DNA from: Dendrolimus kikuchii
Lineage: Eukaryota; Arthropoda; Insecta; Lepidoptera; Lasiocampidae
Length of the DNA: 64,000 nt
Direction of reading: 5' to 3'
Assembly (NCBI GenBank): GCA_019925095.2
Contig: CM034392.1
Location: forward strand, 13,287,887 to 13,351,886
Shown here: positions 12,613 through 26,900 of the stretch, in pieces
Position numbering within the stretch: position 1 is the stretch's first letter
Layout of the letters: the number at the start of each line of letters is the position of its first letter
Notes under the pieces: model-generated
Told to the model about the DNA's origin: nothing
What the model saw: only the letters and a program-made list of their open reading frames with translations
Databases searched by the model: none
Program-made: the position numbers and the translations under genes

Positions 12613-13060
12613 AGTTTCGTCAAGTTGTGCCTCTGTATTGATTTTTCCAAATAAAATCTATGTTTATGTTTAAAACTCATCACCAAGTATATAATGCACT
12701 TGGAACTTATTTTTATAATAACTAATTGTGATTAATATTTGTTTACACTGTCTTTCACTGTTTCTCTAGTTTTAGGTTATGTTTAGATAATCGTCATTAC
12801 GACGAATAACATTATTTTTTAATGGCCTGCTTTACTTCTTTTATATAACAAAACACTTATTAACTCATTATATATCGATTTTTATGAATGATTATAAGAG
12901 AATTGGAAGTAAATTCTACTGAATCGTATAATCCTGTCGCACTGAAGTACAATGCGAGAATGACGTAAGTCGCAACCAATAGATAGTCTAATGCCCAAGG
13001 TCGAGCAGTTCGCTATGTTTGTTTCGACGTGATTTAAGTATTATACAGACAATTGTTAAG
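12613..13060 (-). promoter_or_regulatory. Upstream region of the serine hydrolase gene
   Basis: This AT-rich non-coding stretch lies directly 5' of the serine hydrolase start codon and should contain its 5' UTR and promoter. No individual element is identifiable by eye. Confidence 0.3.
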
Positions 13061-13224
13061 TATTACGAATTACAAAAACAAATTATACAAGTTCCAATGA
13101 GTTTTACATTAACTACAATGATGAATTTTAAATTACAATAAAACAGCAATATAAACACCAAGTAAGAATCAGGAAAATATATACAGTAGGTAAATTCCGT
13201 AGCGCTCTTTGAGGTCACAATAAT

Positions 13225-13510
13225 ACACACTTTTTTACCGGGGGAAATACGCTTGAGGAAAAACCACCGCGGAGGAGTCGCGGTGGGGCGAGTGAGATTC
13301 CCCTCATCGGAGTGGCACACCCCCACAGGAATGCTATTGCCACGCCACGGTTGGGGATACAACCCATTGAGGTATTATGATCTAAGATACAACCCCTGGC
13401 CAATCCTCATTGCATCCTATGTCCAGTCTGTGGGCTCGCTTGCGCATTCACCTTCAGCCCAAACGGAAATATCACCTACGCGCCGTGTTTTTAACATTAA
13501 AACCATAAAG
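13225..13510. repeat. GC-rich repeat-like block of unknown class
   Basis: A strongly GC-rich island in AT-rich DNA, with segments such as ACCGCGGAGGAGTCGCGGTG that could form a small hairpin. Both strands are open over short distances, but I recognise no protein. The composition is like a retrotransposon untranslated region. No second copy was found in this window. Confidence 0.35.
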
Positions 13511-14058
13511 GTATGGAAGGTTAAAATCATGAAACGTAGCATGCATTGCTCGTAAACTTTAGTGATGATATTTCGAATTATTTGGAGTTTGAAAATTGTG
13601 ATGATCCTAAATGAGAGATAAGGCGTAGATTAAATTAGTATTTTTCAATTAAGTATTCTAAAATTTTAATTCCAACTATTTTCTTCCAACTAGATAATTA
13701 TATTGAACTACAAAGTTGTGAATTACAACCATTCCTAAAGTTAATTACATGAAAGTCATTAGGATTTCGCAAAATTACATTTATCATTGAAGGTAGATTA
13801 TTTTTGGCTTTTAAAAATCTTATTATTAAATGTTAAATATTTAATCTAAAAAGATAATTTTATATATACTAATGATGATTTTATATATACTAAGTTAAGG
13901 CTTTTGTTTTAATTGTAGTCCGCATTGTCTTCATTTGTAATAATCTGACGAGGAGTTCTGTAAAGCTGATTGATATCTTTACATTTAGATTGCACATTAT
14001 TCGTAGGTAGGTACAGTAGTGCTATGAAAATGTTCGACAGTTTTCAAATTGATTCCTT

Positions 14059-14233
14059 GGGTGGGGTATAGATATACGGCACATTTATTTATTGTGAACA
14101 AAACCGAACTTTTTTAATATAGGTCAGAAGGCTAAGGCCGCCTTAGCCTTCGTGGATTTTTTTTTATAACCACCCAAAATTAATTTTATATCTCAAGTAA
14201 TAAATAAATGTGCCGTATATCTATACCGCACCC
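14059..14233. mobile_element. MITE-like element with ~35-bp terminal inverted repeats
   Basis: The outer arms 14059-14093 and 14199-14233 are inverted copies with one clear mismatch (starting GGGTGGGGTATAGATATACG on the left). The 105-base centre contains a second small palindrome (CTAAGGCCGCCTTAG around 14133). It has no coding capacity and no unambiguous target duplication, so the superfamily cannot be assigned. Confidence 0.72.
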
Positions 14234-14524
14234 TTATGTTTAACTATTTGACAATAAAGTTTAAGATTACTGTAGTGATTATATCCTCTTTGTTTCTTAT
14301 TGTTATTCTCAGCGTCTGTCATCGTCAACAATGCGATTTTCTTTTTTCACGTTTCTATATTTTACAAACGTAAAATTTATTAAAATGCTGGCAGTATTGT
14401 TTCTTGTATTCGTGCAAGCAAAAGTGGACTTTAAGATGACGAACATTATCGTTCCGTAACTGTAATAATTTTATGCGCATATCATTCTTTGTTTACGGTC
14501 TAATTTAATTTACTTTATACTAAA

Positions 14525-14665
14525 TGACAGCCCGATGGACCGACGACCCGTGCAAGGTCGTCGGTAGGCGCTGGATGGGGAAATCAGAGGACAGGGATGA
14601 GTGGCATCGTGTTGGGGAGGCCTACGTCCAGTAGTGGACTGCGAATGGCTGACGACGCAAATGAC
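14525..14665 (+). mobile_element. RTE-like LINE 3'-terminal fragment
   Basis: The + strand encodes a short piece of the C-terminal end of an RTE-type reverse transcriptase ORF: RWTDDPCKVVGRRWM, then DEWHRVGEAYVQ, a stop, then WTANG. The segment ending in GEAYVQQWT is characteristic of very abundant lepidopteran LINE tails. It is truncated and broken by a stop codon. Confidence 0.65.
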
Positions 14666-15797
14666 TTATCGTGAAGTTAATTAAACAAGATGACAACGTT
14701 TTATTAATAAAAAAATTATTACAGGTTTTACAATTTTTCTTTTAAATTTTTGATTGTGATTTGGTATAATAACAATGTTACACCAAAAAGCGAGTACAGA
14801 TAAACGTATAGCGCTATGTAGTAATGTAGGATTGAAGAGCTTTTAGAGTTCTATTTATACTGGACGATAGCTTTTCCTAGTGTTTGTTCAAATTAGGTTT
14901 TATACTTATATAAAAATATATTTAAAAAAGAAACGACATTTGTTAACAAATCCTATTTTAATTCAGATATTCACATTCCTTACGAAGGGCAAACACTAGA
15001 AAAATATATTGACAAATAAACTTGCTCAAAGATTTGTTTTGATACATTTTAATTGTGGTGATCGTATAAGTATTTATTACATGTTAAGTACATCGTAAAG
15101 TGGAAAATACACTCTTACAAACAAATATAAAATAACTATGTACATACGTAAAACTATCTTGTCTAGTTTAGAATATTAGTCTTTTTATAAAGTTCATTAA
15201 AATTAAAACTTATGAGGGGTAAACTTAGCGAATAGGATGACCTTATTTAACATACCCAATAATCTATTCTTTTTACTTCTACTCAATTTCAGATTCGTCA
15301 TTTCGACTGTTTGTTGTTGCGAACGATTGAATGTCGAGTAAAAGTCAAAAAATTATAAATGTGATTAAAAAAATAGGCAATCGTTAATCACCAAATATCA
15401 CAATACAATTTAAGCTATTTAATACTACTCCTTAGACAACTAAAATATTTGTCAGTGTTTAAAAATCAATTAATGTTTCTCGTTTATAGTAAAAACTATG
15501 AAGACTGTACGATTAGAGTTGTTTAAAATAATTAGAGAGATAACAAGTTGACTTTCTGTGTAAAAAGTTATAAAGATATACATTTAAAAATTCTTTGCCG
15601 ATTGCGCCACATCACATGTCACACGACTACATGAGGAACTCATCTTTTTTGCAGTGAATTTAAACAAACAATACAGACTCCCTCCTAGAGAAAACCATAT
15701 TTTTTGTTTAGTAATGAGTGTTAAAAATTGAAGATTTTTATAACTAATATAACAGTAGTTGATGCCTAGATGTTTGTTCGTGAGAGGTAGGTAGGTA
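14666..15797. other. Intergenic AT-rich sequence downstream of the chitinase gene
   Basis: Nothing coding was seen here. The chitinase gene ends at 15798 on the minus strand, so its 3' UTR should lie in the upper part of this interval. I found no convincing AATAAA at a normal distance beyond the stop; one lies within the last codons (complement of 15801-15806). Confidence 0.4.
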
Positions 15798-17910
15798 TTA
15801 TTTATTTAAACAAAGCGATGGTGGGATCAATGGATCGAGGAGTCCTTGTCGTAATGCTGTGAGGAGTGGGTGCGGTGCGCACGCGCACGTTCCACGCCAG
15901 TCGTCCAAGTCGAGTGCCCACAATCCCGCACCACGTAAACCTGCTAAGCCAACCGATGCACCGACACGATGCATCTCCTCGGGTCTTAGGTACGACGTCC
16001 ACTGTGTTTCGTGGACGCTGTACGTACCTTCAACACTCTTTATTTCTGACCATTCGTGTTTCTGGACACCGTTGCATATCTGTTAGGATAGATAGGTATA
16101 CAATATTAACATTATCAACTTATTAAACATATTTTCCCCTTATATGTTTATTTTCATATCTTATGCCTTAGAAACTGATCAAGAATATAGGATAGATATT
16201 TTATTTTCCGAAATACTAGAGAGATCTCGCGTAATACGGGACTAAAATTTATGCTAACCAAGTCATAGAAAGTGCTAGATATTATAATATATCAAAAATA
16301 AAATAAGCCTTTATTATTATTTTTTATTGCATTAAGTAGGCAAATAGGCAGACTTCCCACCTGATGGAAAGTGGTTACCGTTGCCTATAGACGTTTGCAA
16401 CACCAGGGGTGTCTCCAACGCGTTGCCGACCTCTAAGAAATTTTTATATAAAATAATATTAGTAGGATCCATAAATCTTGAATTTTATATTACGGGAAAA
16501 ATTGAAGAATTATTACGGTAATAATTTAACGCGGGTCTAGACTAAATTGGTATGCTAATGTACACGATTCAAATGTCTCTCTTCTTGCTTCAATGTTTTG
16601 CTGTAATTATCGTCTAATCATTGCGATAAGATTATAGAAATTATGTATATAGGAAAAGAATAAAGCGCATCTAAAGATTAGAGAGAGACATTTATATTCA
16701 TACGACGTAACATCATTATCATCATCACCTTCGACTTTGTACGTAATAAAATAATGCCTATTTTGGATTTTACTATGATAACTGACATTCTAATCTGTTT
16801 TGCGTGTTATCGTATTGTGACATTGCCTTAGTTTTATTAGCAAGAAAAAATAACATGAACTTATTTTGGTTGGTGTAATAAACTTAGTGAGTAGAAAACT
16901 ATTATGTAAATACTAGAGTTTACCACGCGGCTGCGCCGCGGGTCAACCTCCAGTCTCTTGTTTAAAGAGCGGGCGTTAATACAGGTTACATTGTACTAAA
17001 TTATAGTGCTATTTGAACCCGGAAGATTTATTTTATTTTATATCGCACACTATCCCATCTCCCGGCATGAAAAGTATTTATGTCCATTTTCGGTATTAAA
17101 ACTATATTTAAACAAAATTACAGCAAAACCGATCCATTATTCCTAGTAGTTTTTCGTGAAAGTTTAACAGATAGACATATTGAGTTGTTATCGCCTTTTT
17201 TATATACGATGAATTTTTATATCTTTTTTATTGCAAGAGTTCAGCAGACCGGCAGACGACCCACTTGATGGATAGCGGTTATCATCGCCTATTGACATTT
17301 ACAACACCAAAGGTGCTACAAATGCGCTGCTGTTCTCTTAAGGGAGACGAACCTGGTCACTAATGCCGGAACACAACTCAAGATTGTTCTGGCGACATAC
17401 TTTAGACCACGGATGATAACCATCCAGTCAGGCAAATGTCCTACCACCTGGCTGTGGGTCGTTTTGTTGCCTCTTACAACAGTCCGCCCGGTCGCAGGAA
17501 ATTATATTCTTTCTCCATTCCTGCACGGATAAAGACATCTGTAAACTTGAGAAATGATTGGTATCCTATACAAGATTTCATCCTCTATTTCAAACCGTCC
17601 TAGTTTTATTTACCTATCCCCGTCTATGAAAACTACATAAATGGCAAAAGTAACAAATGTGATATAAATGACAAAAATTACACAAATGACAAAAAGACCA
17701 AAATTACGAAAATGGCAAAAAAACCTATCCTAATTTCTGGGATAACCTTTATATAAATCTATCCCATTATCCGGGATGAAAAGTATCCCTTGTCCACCCT
17801 TGATATTAAAATTACATTTATACCAAATCGGTCCAATAGTTTTTCTGTGAAAGCATAACTAAAAGTGAGACGAATATATTTGTATCTATCCCATTTTTCG
17901 GGATAAAAAG

Positions 17911-17942
<32 letters not shown>

Positions 17943-20900
17943 TATATTGAGTTTCAGCCAAATCGGTCCCGTAGTTTTTCCATGAAAATGACACAGACAG
18001 ACAGAAAGATAAGAGTTACTTTCGCATTTGTAATATTAATTAATAGGGATCACGAAATCAGAGTTTAATACCTATACCAAACTACCGGAAGTTGCCGGTG
18101 TAGGTAAAATGAATTTTGGAAAATAGAGTCGAATATATCAGGGATATTTTTATTGCACGAGTTCAGCAGCCTGATGGAAAGCGGTTACCATCGCCTATGG
18201 ACATTTACAACACCAAAGGTGCTACCAATGTGCTGCCGCTCTAAAGGGAGACTGCAACCTGGTCACTAATGCTGGGACACAGCTCAAGGTTGTTTAGCGG
18301 CATACTCTAGACCACGGATGATAACCATCCGGATGGGCAAATTTTCTACCACCTGGTTGTGGGTTGTTTTGTCGCCTTTTATGACAGACCGTTCGGCCTC
18401 ACAAAATTGTATTCTCTCTCCGTTTCTGTACGTATAACTAAATAAATTACAATAAAATATGAAACTTCTTTGATATGTATTAATTTTGTTTTTTTATATT
18501 TAAATATATTAATTATTGTATGTTTCTCAAATACATTAAATTAATTATAATCAATTTGTTTTGAGCCACAGCGTTTTAGTATCTAATATTTGTTTCCATA
18601 AGATAAGAAAATAATAGGAATTAGATGTATGTAAACATACATAACAGCAAAAGTGGTTGTTCGGTTACTTGTACGTTTGCTCCTTTTTCAACCTTAGTAT
18701 GTATACATATGACATATATGTCGCAGGGAGTAATGAAGTATAAAATAAATAGAATCTTTGGAACCTTTTACCACTGAAAATTCGAATTTCTATGTAATGT
18801 AGAATCGATGTTGATTACGTGAAGGAAACCCCGCGAAAAATTCTAGTAATAAACGTGAGTGGTAGCTTTAATTTGAAGGAATGCGTCGAAGATTAGCGTA
18901 TTGACGAAAGACGAAGTAATATGTAACGGTTCCTCAAGTAATAGTTATAATCTGTCTTTATGTATGATCTGTCTATATGTATATAAGAGGTTTGTTTGGC
19001 TCTCGACCTTTTGACATCTATCTAAATGGTAAGATTCAAAAGGTTGAGATTAATAGAAAAAGGTCTGCTGGAGTTCCTATTAATATCCCACAAGGATTGA
19101 TTCTCTGCCTTTTCTTGTTTCTTATTTATATAAATGATCTATGTACCTTTCTTGGTAAAAATAAACATGACATTGTATTGTTTGTAGCTGATACGTCCTT
19201 AATATTTAAAATTATGCGACAGAAGACAAACTTAGACGATGTAAACAACGTGCTTTCAATTATAGTACATTGGTTTAGTGTAAATAATTTTTAAACAACA
19301 AAAAAAAATCAAATATATTCTCCATGCCAAATGTTAAACCAGTGAAAACTGATGTTCTATTAAATGCAAAAATCCTACATTTTGTGGATTCGACCATTTT
19401 TCTCGGTATTACTTTAAATTCGAAACTAACGGGCGAATAGACTAAGCTAGGCACCAAATGCAGTAAAAAAGATAAGATTCATGACTGATGTTGATACTGC
19501 TCGTTTGGTTTACTTTAGCTATTTTCACAGCATTATGTCTTAGGGTATTCTATTATGGAGTAATAATGCAGCTGACATAAATGCTATTTTCGTACTATAG
19601 AAGCGTGCTATTCGCTCAATTCACACCTTAGGAGCGCGGGATTCCTTGCGAGACAAGTTTAAAGAAATATGTTGTTACAACCTAGACGCCGACAAAAACA
19701 AATTCACACCTGCATATCTGTAAAAACACATTTTATTAACTTTCGGCATTTGGGCTTCTTTTGTTTACTTATTTATTGATATGCGTTTACTAATTATTAT
19801 AGAGAACAGTCCATTGTTTTATTGTACTCGTTTATGGCCGTTGCGGTCGACTTATTAGCCAAGTGTGTCGGATTTAAAGTACAAACTGATTCTAGGAAAT
19901 TCAGTTTACGCGGTCGGACGGACATATTGCATCTGTGCAGTATGAAGCAATGGCTCGATGGAGGGACAAGGAGTCGAGCGATAACCACGAGCGAAGCAAG
20001 ACGTGTGTACTACAATCGAGAAACTTTTAGTCACGGGCTTTGCGCGTTTTATAGAATTACGACCTTCTGCATTACGTTTGGACTTGTTGTCTTCGGTTAT
20101 ATTTGTACCTGCGTTATACGCGTTTGTATAGTTCTAATAAACTGTAGTAATTGTAACGGCATTTTAATTCGAGTCTCGCGACTCGTAACAATATATTTTA
20201 ACAGTGGTTTCACAGTATATACTTGAAAATGTCTTTATGGTAAGACAAATATCTCGGATTTTCCCAGATAAGGTGATGTAAATTGTAAAAATACTAGGAA
20301 CAAAAATAAATTAGAAATTCCCACATGTAGGATCCATAAAATTTACAATAGTTTCGTGGGGCAAATCAACAGAATCACAGCCTTCAATAAACAAAAAGAA
20401 AATTAGCAAAGCAACGTTTGTGCGAGAAGGCTTATTATAATACGACGAAAGATTTCTTAGATGACCGCACCGGTGGATATAATGCAATCGCCAACAAGCT
20501 TTTTCAGTAATCATTCATATAAATCACTTTGTTAAATCGTATTATGTCTCGTATTAGTATAAATTACATTGAAAAAAAAACACGAATAATATTAATAATA
20601 ATGAAGTAAAGATATGTTGTTGGGGAGTTTGTTGCGCCGCTTCTTCTCCTTTAATAGTAACTAAAAATGCTTTGGAAGCGGTGGTAGACTCATGATTTTC
20701 AATAAGTAATTTGTAAGATTCCATTTTGAAATAAATAAATTCATATTCATATTCGTTCACATTCATATCAGTTTATTTGAACTTACTTCATAATATGCCA
20801 AGAACCCAGGTATCTGCGTAAAAGGTCCCGGTTCGCCAGGTCCGGAAACTGGTGAACCTGGGCTAGTGTTTGAACTGCTTCTAAGAGTGTATGACCGTCC

Positions 20901-23900
20901 GTAAGCAGGAACGCTCATCACTAATTGTCGAGGTGGTACTACACTCGCCCAGTAGGATAATGACGCATTCTGTAATTATAATGAGTAGTAGTAATATAAC
21001 TTTGATCCTTGCTTCGCATCCAACGTGTATGAAGTTCAAGAATTTTTATTTATTTATTTAATAATTAATAATTGCTGTGATTTTGAAATGGTCAAGGTAG
21101 CTCAGTGGGCCTCTTCCTTAGTCTTATTCTAATGCGCCTGGTCCGAATTCTGTTTGGGAGCATAAACTGCTCAGGCAATGTTTCTTTATTTATATGCATA
21201 TTTTCCAATTCCTATAGGTTGACAGTAAATGAAAACTACGCCAACCAAGATTATCGATATGTGAAACCCGTCTTAGAAAAGTTTAGCAATTATACTGTAC
21301 CTATATTTCTCTTTGAAAGAAATATACGTGCGCACCAGTGGGACTTTTTTACAACAGACAGAGACAAGATGGGTGGTCTACTGTGTCGTTGGCTTATCAA
21401 AGAAAAATAATAATTATCAATAGTTAGTTAAAAGCTTATTACCTACATAAAGGTTGTTTACATAATTTTACTTACCAAGCTGTTAACACCTTTGACTTCA
21501 CTGTTCTCTAAAGGTACCAAGTATCCAGTATTACCACTGACTGAAGCGTAGTAATCGTTGGCAGCTATAGCAATCCAATCGAGTTCCGTCGTTAAGATGT
21601 GAGGTTTATACGCCACTTCAGCGATGTCAGGTGACGCTGACACCATAGCAGAAAGCTCTAAATCATAATGATGAAGAGTTTTTGATAAATCTAATATTAA
21701 GTCACTGAAGTCCTCTTTGTCGGATGCGTAGCGTATTCCATTTGAGCATGGTGTCTGAAAAAAGAGTATATTATGTGTGATGACAAAAATAAAACTTGCA
21801 ACAAGAGTTTTTTTGCAGCAGCCATCGCCAAAAAGTCATAGCTTTAGAATTTAAAATACAGTTATAAGGACAGTTTTATAAATATCTCATTAATCCTCTT
21901 TTTTTTGTACAAGCGGAAATAAATGTACTGAAGTGAATGTGTGGACTTCATATCGGTGACATATCAGACAGACTGCAAGAGAGTCGCCTACGCTGGGGCG
22001 GCCATGTTTTATTAAGACCAGCTTGTTACGCGAGCAACCAATGTCTAGCTATCACTTATCTGCCAGGTTCCAGTAGAAGGGGTAGGCCGCCATAGGTCCA
22101 AGAAATGCTTGCTTAATGTCGTGTAGGATAACATGCGTATCAATGGTCTTAAAATAAGGGATGCCGAGTATCGCGCTAACTGGTGAAGAAAAAGTAGGAA
22201 AGCAGATCCTAGGTTTCGAATCGAATGCAATCATGATTTAACGCTCAAATGATGAGGATGAAAATAATTTCTATCAATGGTCTTTTTATACCTATATTTT
22301 TGTATTACATTATTAGTTATTACACACCTGTTTACAAACTGGGTATTGCCAGGCTATTTGGATACCGTCAAATTTCCACCTCTGCAGATATTTGAATACT
22401 GAATTAACAAAAGTCTTTCGGTTCGTGGGATTTGACGCCATCCTTCTCCATTTATCGTCATCCGAGTCAACCAGGCCCCCAGCTCCAAGAATGACTTTCA
22501 CACCCGCGAGACGTAGCTCCGTTAACTTTCCATAGAAATCTGTAATTGAATGAATAAAAGTCCATTATACATAAATATATTTTAAGACCTGTTTCCTATT
22601 GGGGGTAGAGACAATGGATCTACACTGGCTACGATCTTGACACACATTTTGTTCTTAATTTACTTTCACTATTATCTTCGTACGTTTACGCTGTTAGATT
22701 TTTTTTGTTCAGACTGTCTATAATTTGTTCAGAGTAGGTACATACGTCGAGATCTATCGACACCAGCTTTACTATGAATATTATCACCATCGGTCGACTA
22801 AAGAAAAAATATATTAGTACTATTATATACTACCTACGTACCCAGTATTTTTAGGGTCATTATTTATCAATTTAAAGTATTTACCGTTTTCAACATCCAA
22901 CTCGGGAATTCCAGGCACCAATTTGTACGATACACCATCAAGATGGGCCCAAGCGTATACGATATGGGTACATAGTGCCGGATCTACTTGTTCTGGTCCA
23001 TAACTTCCATTGCCTTGTCTGTAAATATGTGGTTTGAGATGTTTTGCACAATAAATATATAAACATAGTTTGCTATTATGACTCAATAAACACTTTACCA
23101 AATAACTGAAAGTCTATTGTGTTGTTAATTTAAGTATGTAAATGTTGGTATCTATATTGAACTCAACCCCATTTAAAACTTCAATAAAGTGTTAATAATA
23201 TGTTATACCTATAATACGCCCAATTAGTGAAGTAGCAAGCGATAATTGGGGTGTTTTCTAAAGTTTCTGGGTTGCTTTGTCCTGTTAATTTCAAATGTGC
23301 TTTTGTTTGACAGCGCGTTTTCTCAGGCCAGTCGCAATGATTCTAAACAAAAATACGTTGATTAAAGACACAAAATATAGAAACAAATATAAAGGACCCT
23401 CTAAAGGTGAGCTTGAAAAAATCCACAACGTAAATTTAATTAAGGAAGGAAAGATTAGGTAGATTAAAATAAGATAAGAAAAACCCGATTCCTATAAAGA
23501 TTTTCTATAGTAAATCTAATAAAAAAAAAAAAACATGAAACAACCGTATTCAGAACAAAAAGAAATATTTTAATATTCTATGAGCAAATTAATTTAAATT
23601 TTATTCATACCTTGTTCCAATAAAGCGGCTCGGGGCACGTGAGTTGGGTAAATTCACCGTTAATGCAGAGATAGTATTTGCTGCAATCGGTTTCGTCCGC
23701 TTTAAACACGTTGCCCGTACACGATGAACCTTCTAAGTTTGATTCCTAAAAGACGAAATACTTATTGAAAAATATGAGAAGTACAATATGATATTAAACC
23801 ATACAATTTTCAAGATGAATTAATTACAGCCATGCTCCACATCCACGGCATAACTCATTAAAAGTATACGTGTACCACATAACAACAGGACTGAAATTAA

Positions 23901-26900
23901 GCTAGCTACTATTTGTTTTCTTTTTAATGAAAGTAATAGAAATGGAAAAACAATAAAAAAAACCATGGTAATAAATAATATAAATGTGAATATTTGTTTG
24001 GATGCTTCACTCTTCTTCGCGGCTTTGGGAATGAATCGAACTCTCAATTATAGGGAGTAACACATATATTTTCTGTCATAGTTTTTTTCCTCTGTAGCCA
24101 ACATTCGGACCCGTGTACCATGATCGGTCCTATGACAAATGTAGATATATATCTGACCTTTCCGTTTGAATGGTATTAGTTTGTCGCATGTTGCAACAGT
24201 TACCTGTCTCCTCTCCACCTTAGACATGCTACATTTATTCTTTTCCTTACATCCTTCTCTATCACAATTACTCGACAGTAGTGAACCAAGGTATCTCAAT
24301 TCAGGCGATGTATGGTAGTGTGGCTGATTATAGTGGGAATAGGTGAAAGAAAAGAAGATATTTTTCCTCCACAGTGAGTACTTTGCGATGACTAAAATAT
24401 CTATTAATTATGCGTATAGTTATAACGTCATAAGCCCTAAAAAATATAAACCATTTTATAAGAGTCCTACTTACACTTTCGACACTGTTTCCAGGATGTT
24501 CTGGCTCAGGTTCTGAAGGTTCCTCAATTTCGATTGTTGGCTGTTCAGTGTCGTCGAGAATTTGCGGAATGTCGTTGGGCTTATCAGGCATAATACCGGG
24601 AGCATGTACTGTTGAGTAGTACTAGGTTTAGACATTTGTTATTAATACTAATATAATTTATCAACGTGTCTTTAAAATAAATGCAATTAAACTTTATGCT
24701 ATTTTGCTACATACATATTTTTTTGGATAATTTTAAAATCATAAATATTTTGTTTATAATCAATTTAAAAATCAATATTATTAAGTAGTATTCAAAGGTT
24801 ATTCAGTCATAAATTTTATGGTGTATGTATTTACTACTTATTAGATTAGATACTTACTTTCTTCGAGCGGACATGGCGGTGGTGCTTCATGGCCGCGTAA
24901 CACATGATTGATGATGTTCAAAAGTGGTGATTTTCCACATCCGCAGTGTCTACCAGAGAAATCATCAAGGTCAAGCGCCCAGGACATCGCACCACCCAAA
25001 CCCATAGCGCGAACGTATTCAGATTTGTGTCGGACCATGTAGTCATCGTCGAAGGATACCCATTGGTCTTCCAACACGGCGTATGGACCTCTTCGACCGC
25101 CAGGATCTCTGAATACTTGCCAGCCTCCAACCCTTATACGATCGCAAATCTTCGGAAAAGTAAAAAAATACAGATTATATATGTTATGATCTAATTTTCA
25201 TCACATCTACTACTTGTCATAAATTACTTTTGATAATTAGCTTTACATTACCAAAAGTTTCCAGTTATTGACAAAAAACATTTTTTTCTAAATGTGCCTT
25301 TAGGTATAAATCCAACAATATAATAAGAATTGCAATAGTTTTACATACATTCTTTATTAATTACTGGAAATAATTTAATTCTTACTAGTTAATATTGAAT
25401 AAAGCAATAATAGAATTCGTTAACTTTATCGATGTCAGTTGGTTTAATTTGAAGTTTTTAGTTTAGTTTGTAGAGAAATTGCATTCTTCAAACAACTTAT
25501 GTTATGTCCTTTTGACATTTTTCTTTATTCCATATAAATATGTATAATTTGATATTTGGCCCTGAACAGAGAAACTCGACGATTCGTGACGTCTGGAACA
25601 ATGAACTTACTTCGTAGAATGATAGGAAACCTCTTGCCCTAGTCTCATCTCCGGCTTCACCACCAGCGTATGTTGGCGCGCCTATATCAGTTCCAACATT
25701 CTCCTCTAACGAAAACGACTGCCCATAGAATGGTACTCCCATTATTAGTTTATTTCTTGCTGCACCTCTATCTATCCAGTAATGGATTGTGAAATTCTGT
25801 AACAAATGATTTTATGATTTTTGAAATATATTTCATTTACATTATAATTTATCAAGAAATGGAACAATTAATATACCGTGTTCAAAGTTTTATCATCATC
25901 ATCGTCTTGAGCGTACATAGGCGCTAAATGGCCGGTTTTCTTTTCCCATTGTCCATGATAGTCGTAGGTCATTAAAGAGATCCAGTCTAAGTTCTTTGAT
26001 AAAGTAGGTATATCATACGCTGAAATTTTAGATTAATCATTAATTTACGTATACACTATATTTTTGATAATATTTCTTTTAATATTTAAGAAGTGTCATA
26101 AATATTAAAAGAAATATTATCACAAATAATAAGCTCTTAGCTAATGTCGCTATTCGATAGATTTTTGATTACTAGTTATAAATGATTGGTTGTTAGGATA
26201 TGATGTTAAAATGCACAAAGTAAAATCAAATTGAACTGGTAAGTACATTTTGTTATGACATGAATGATGTCTTACTTATTGTACTTACCAGTGGGTGCTT
26301 ATATATTTATACTATATAGGTAATTAAATGTAGCATAGAACTTACCGACATCGATAACTCGTTTGCTGCCTGATACAGCAGCAGACAGCAGAAGATTGCG
26401 AGATTGAAATGATTCACGCAGTTCCTTCACAAGGTTAGCAAATCCTTGTCTGTCAGATTTAGGGCCCTTGTCACAATCCGCCTGAAAAAAAGTAGTAAAA
26501 TATGTTTCCATTTGAAGAAATATAATTTACAATTAAATAGATATACTAAAGGCAAACAGAATATTATTCTTTGAATGTTAGTTTTGCAAGTTAGTACATA
26601 CCTGCCAACACTTTGGAAATTCCCAATCCAAATTCAAGCCATCAAATTCATATTGCTCGATAAAGTCGATCGCATGGATAATGAATTTCCTGCGTGCCGA
26701 AGGACTGTTTACCAGTCTGGAGTATTTGTCACTTGCAGAATCGTCCCATCCGCCGAGACCAAGGACGACTTTTACTCCTTGATTCTTCAATCCTGCTACT
26801 TTTTCATAGAATTCTAAAAAATATAGTTGTGTTTAAACATTTGGATACGCAGTTGTTATTGTTATCAAGCTCATTCAACAGCCCGTAGCTACAAAAATAT

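Larger units (their letters stand above)
15798..23018 (-). other. Cht10: GH18 module E and C-terminus of Cht10, predicted catalytically dead
   Basis: Exons 22885-23018, 22328-22539, 21476-21754, 20787-20969 and, after a 4.7-kb intron, 15798-16079. Motifs: [84 protein letters not shown] and [15 protein letters not shown]. In DxxDxDxE the second and third Asp are Gln and Ala, and the proton donor (residue 2658) is Gln. GGW has become GGL and MTYDYHG is lost, so this is the most eroded module. The last exon is much richer in GC than the rest and ends 20 residues after the final Cys, with no further CBM14. Confidence 0.87.

Noticed and set aside
19822..20226. 134-codon + strand ORF in the last Cht10 intron
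   Set aside because: No recognisable domain, irregular composition, no splice context, and it lies antisense within an intron of a verified gene.
23820..24047. Minus-strand ORF with a hydrophobic segment, a possible small membrane protein
   Set aside because: It lies in a Cht10 intron on the sense strand, lacks conserved features, and abuts an RTE LINE fragment. There is insufficient evidence for a gene.
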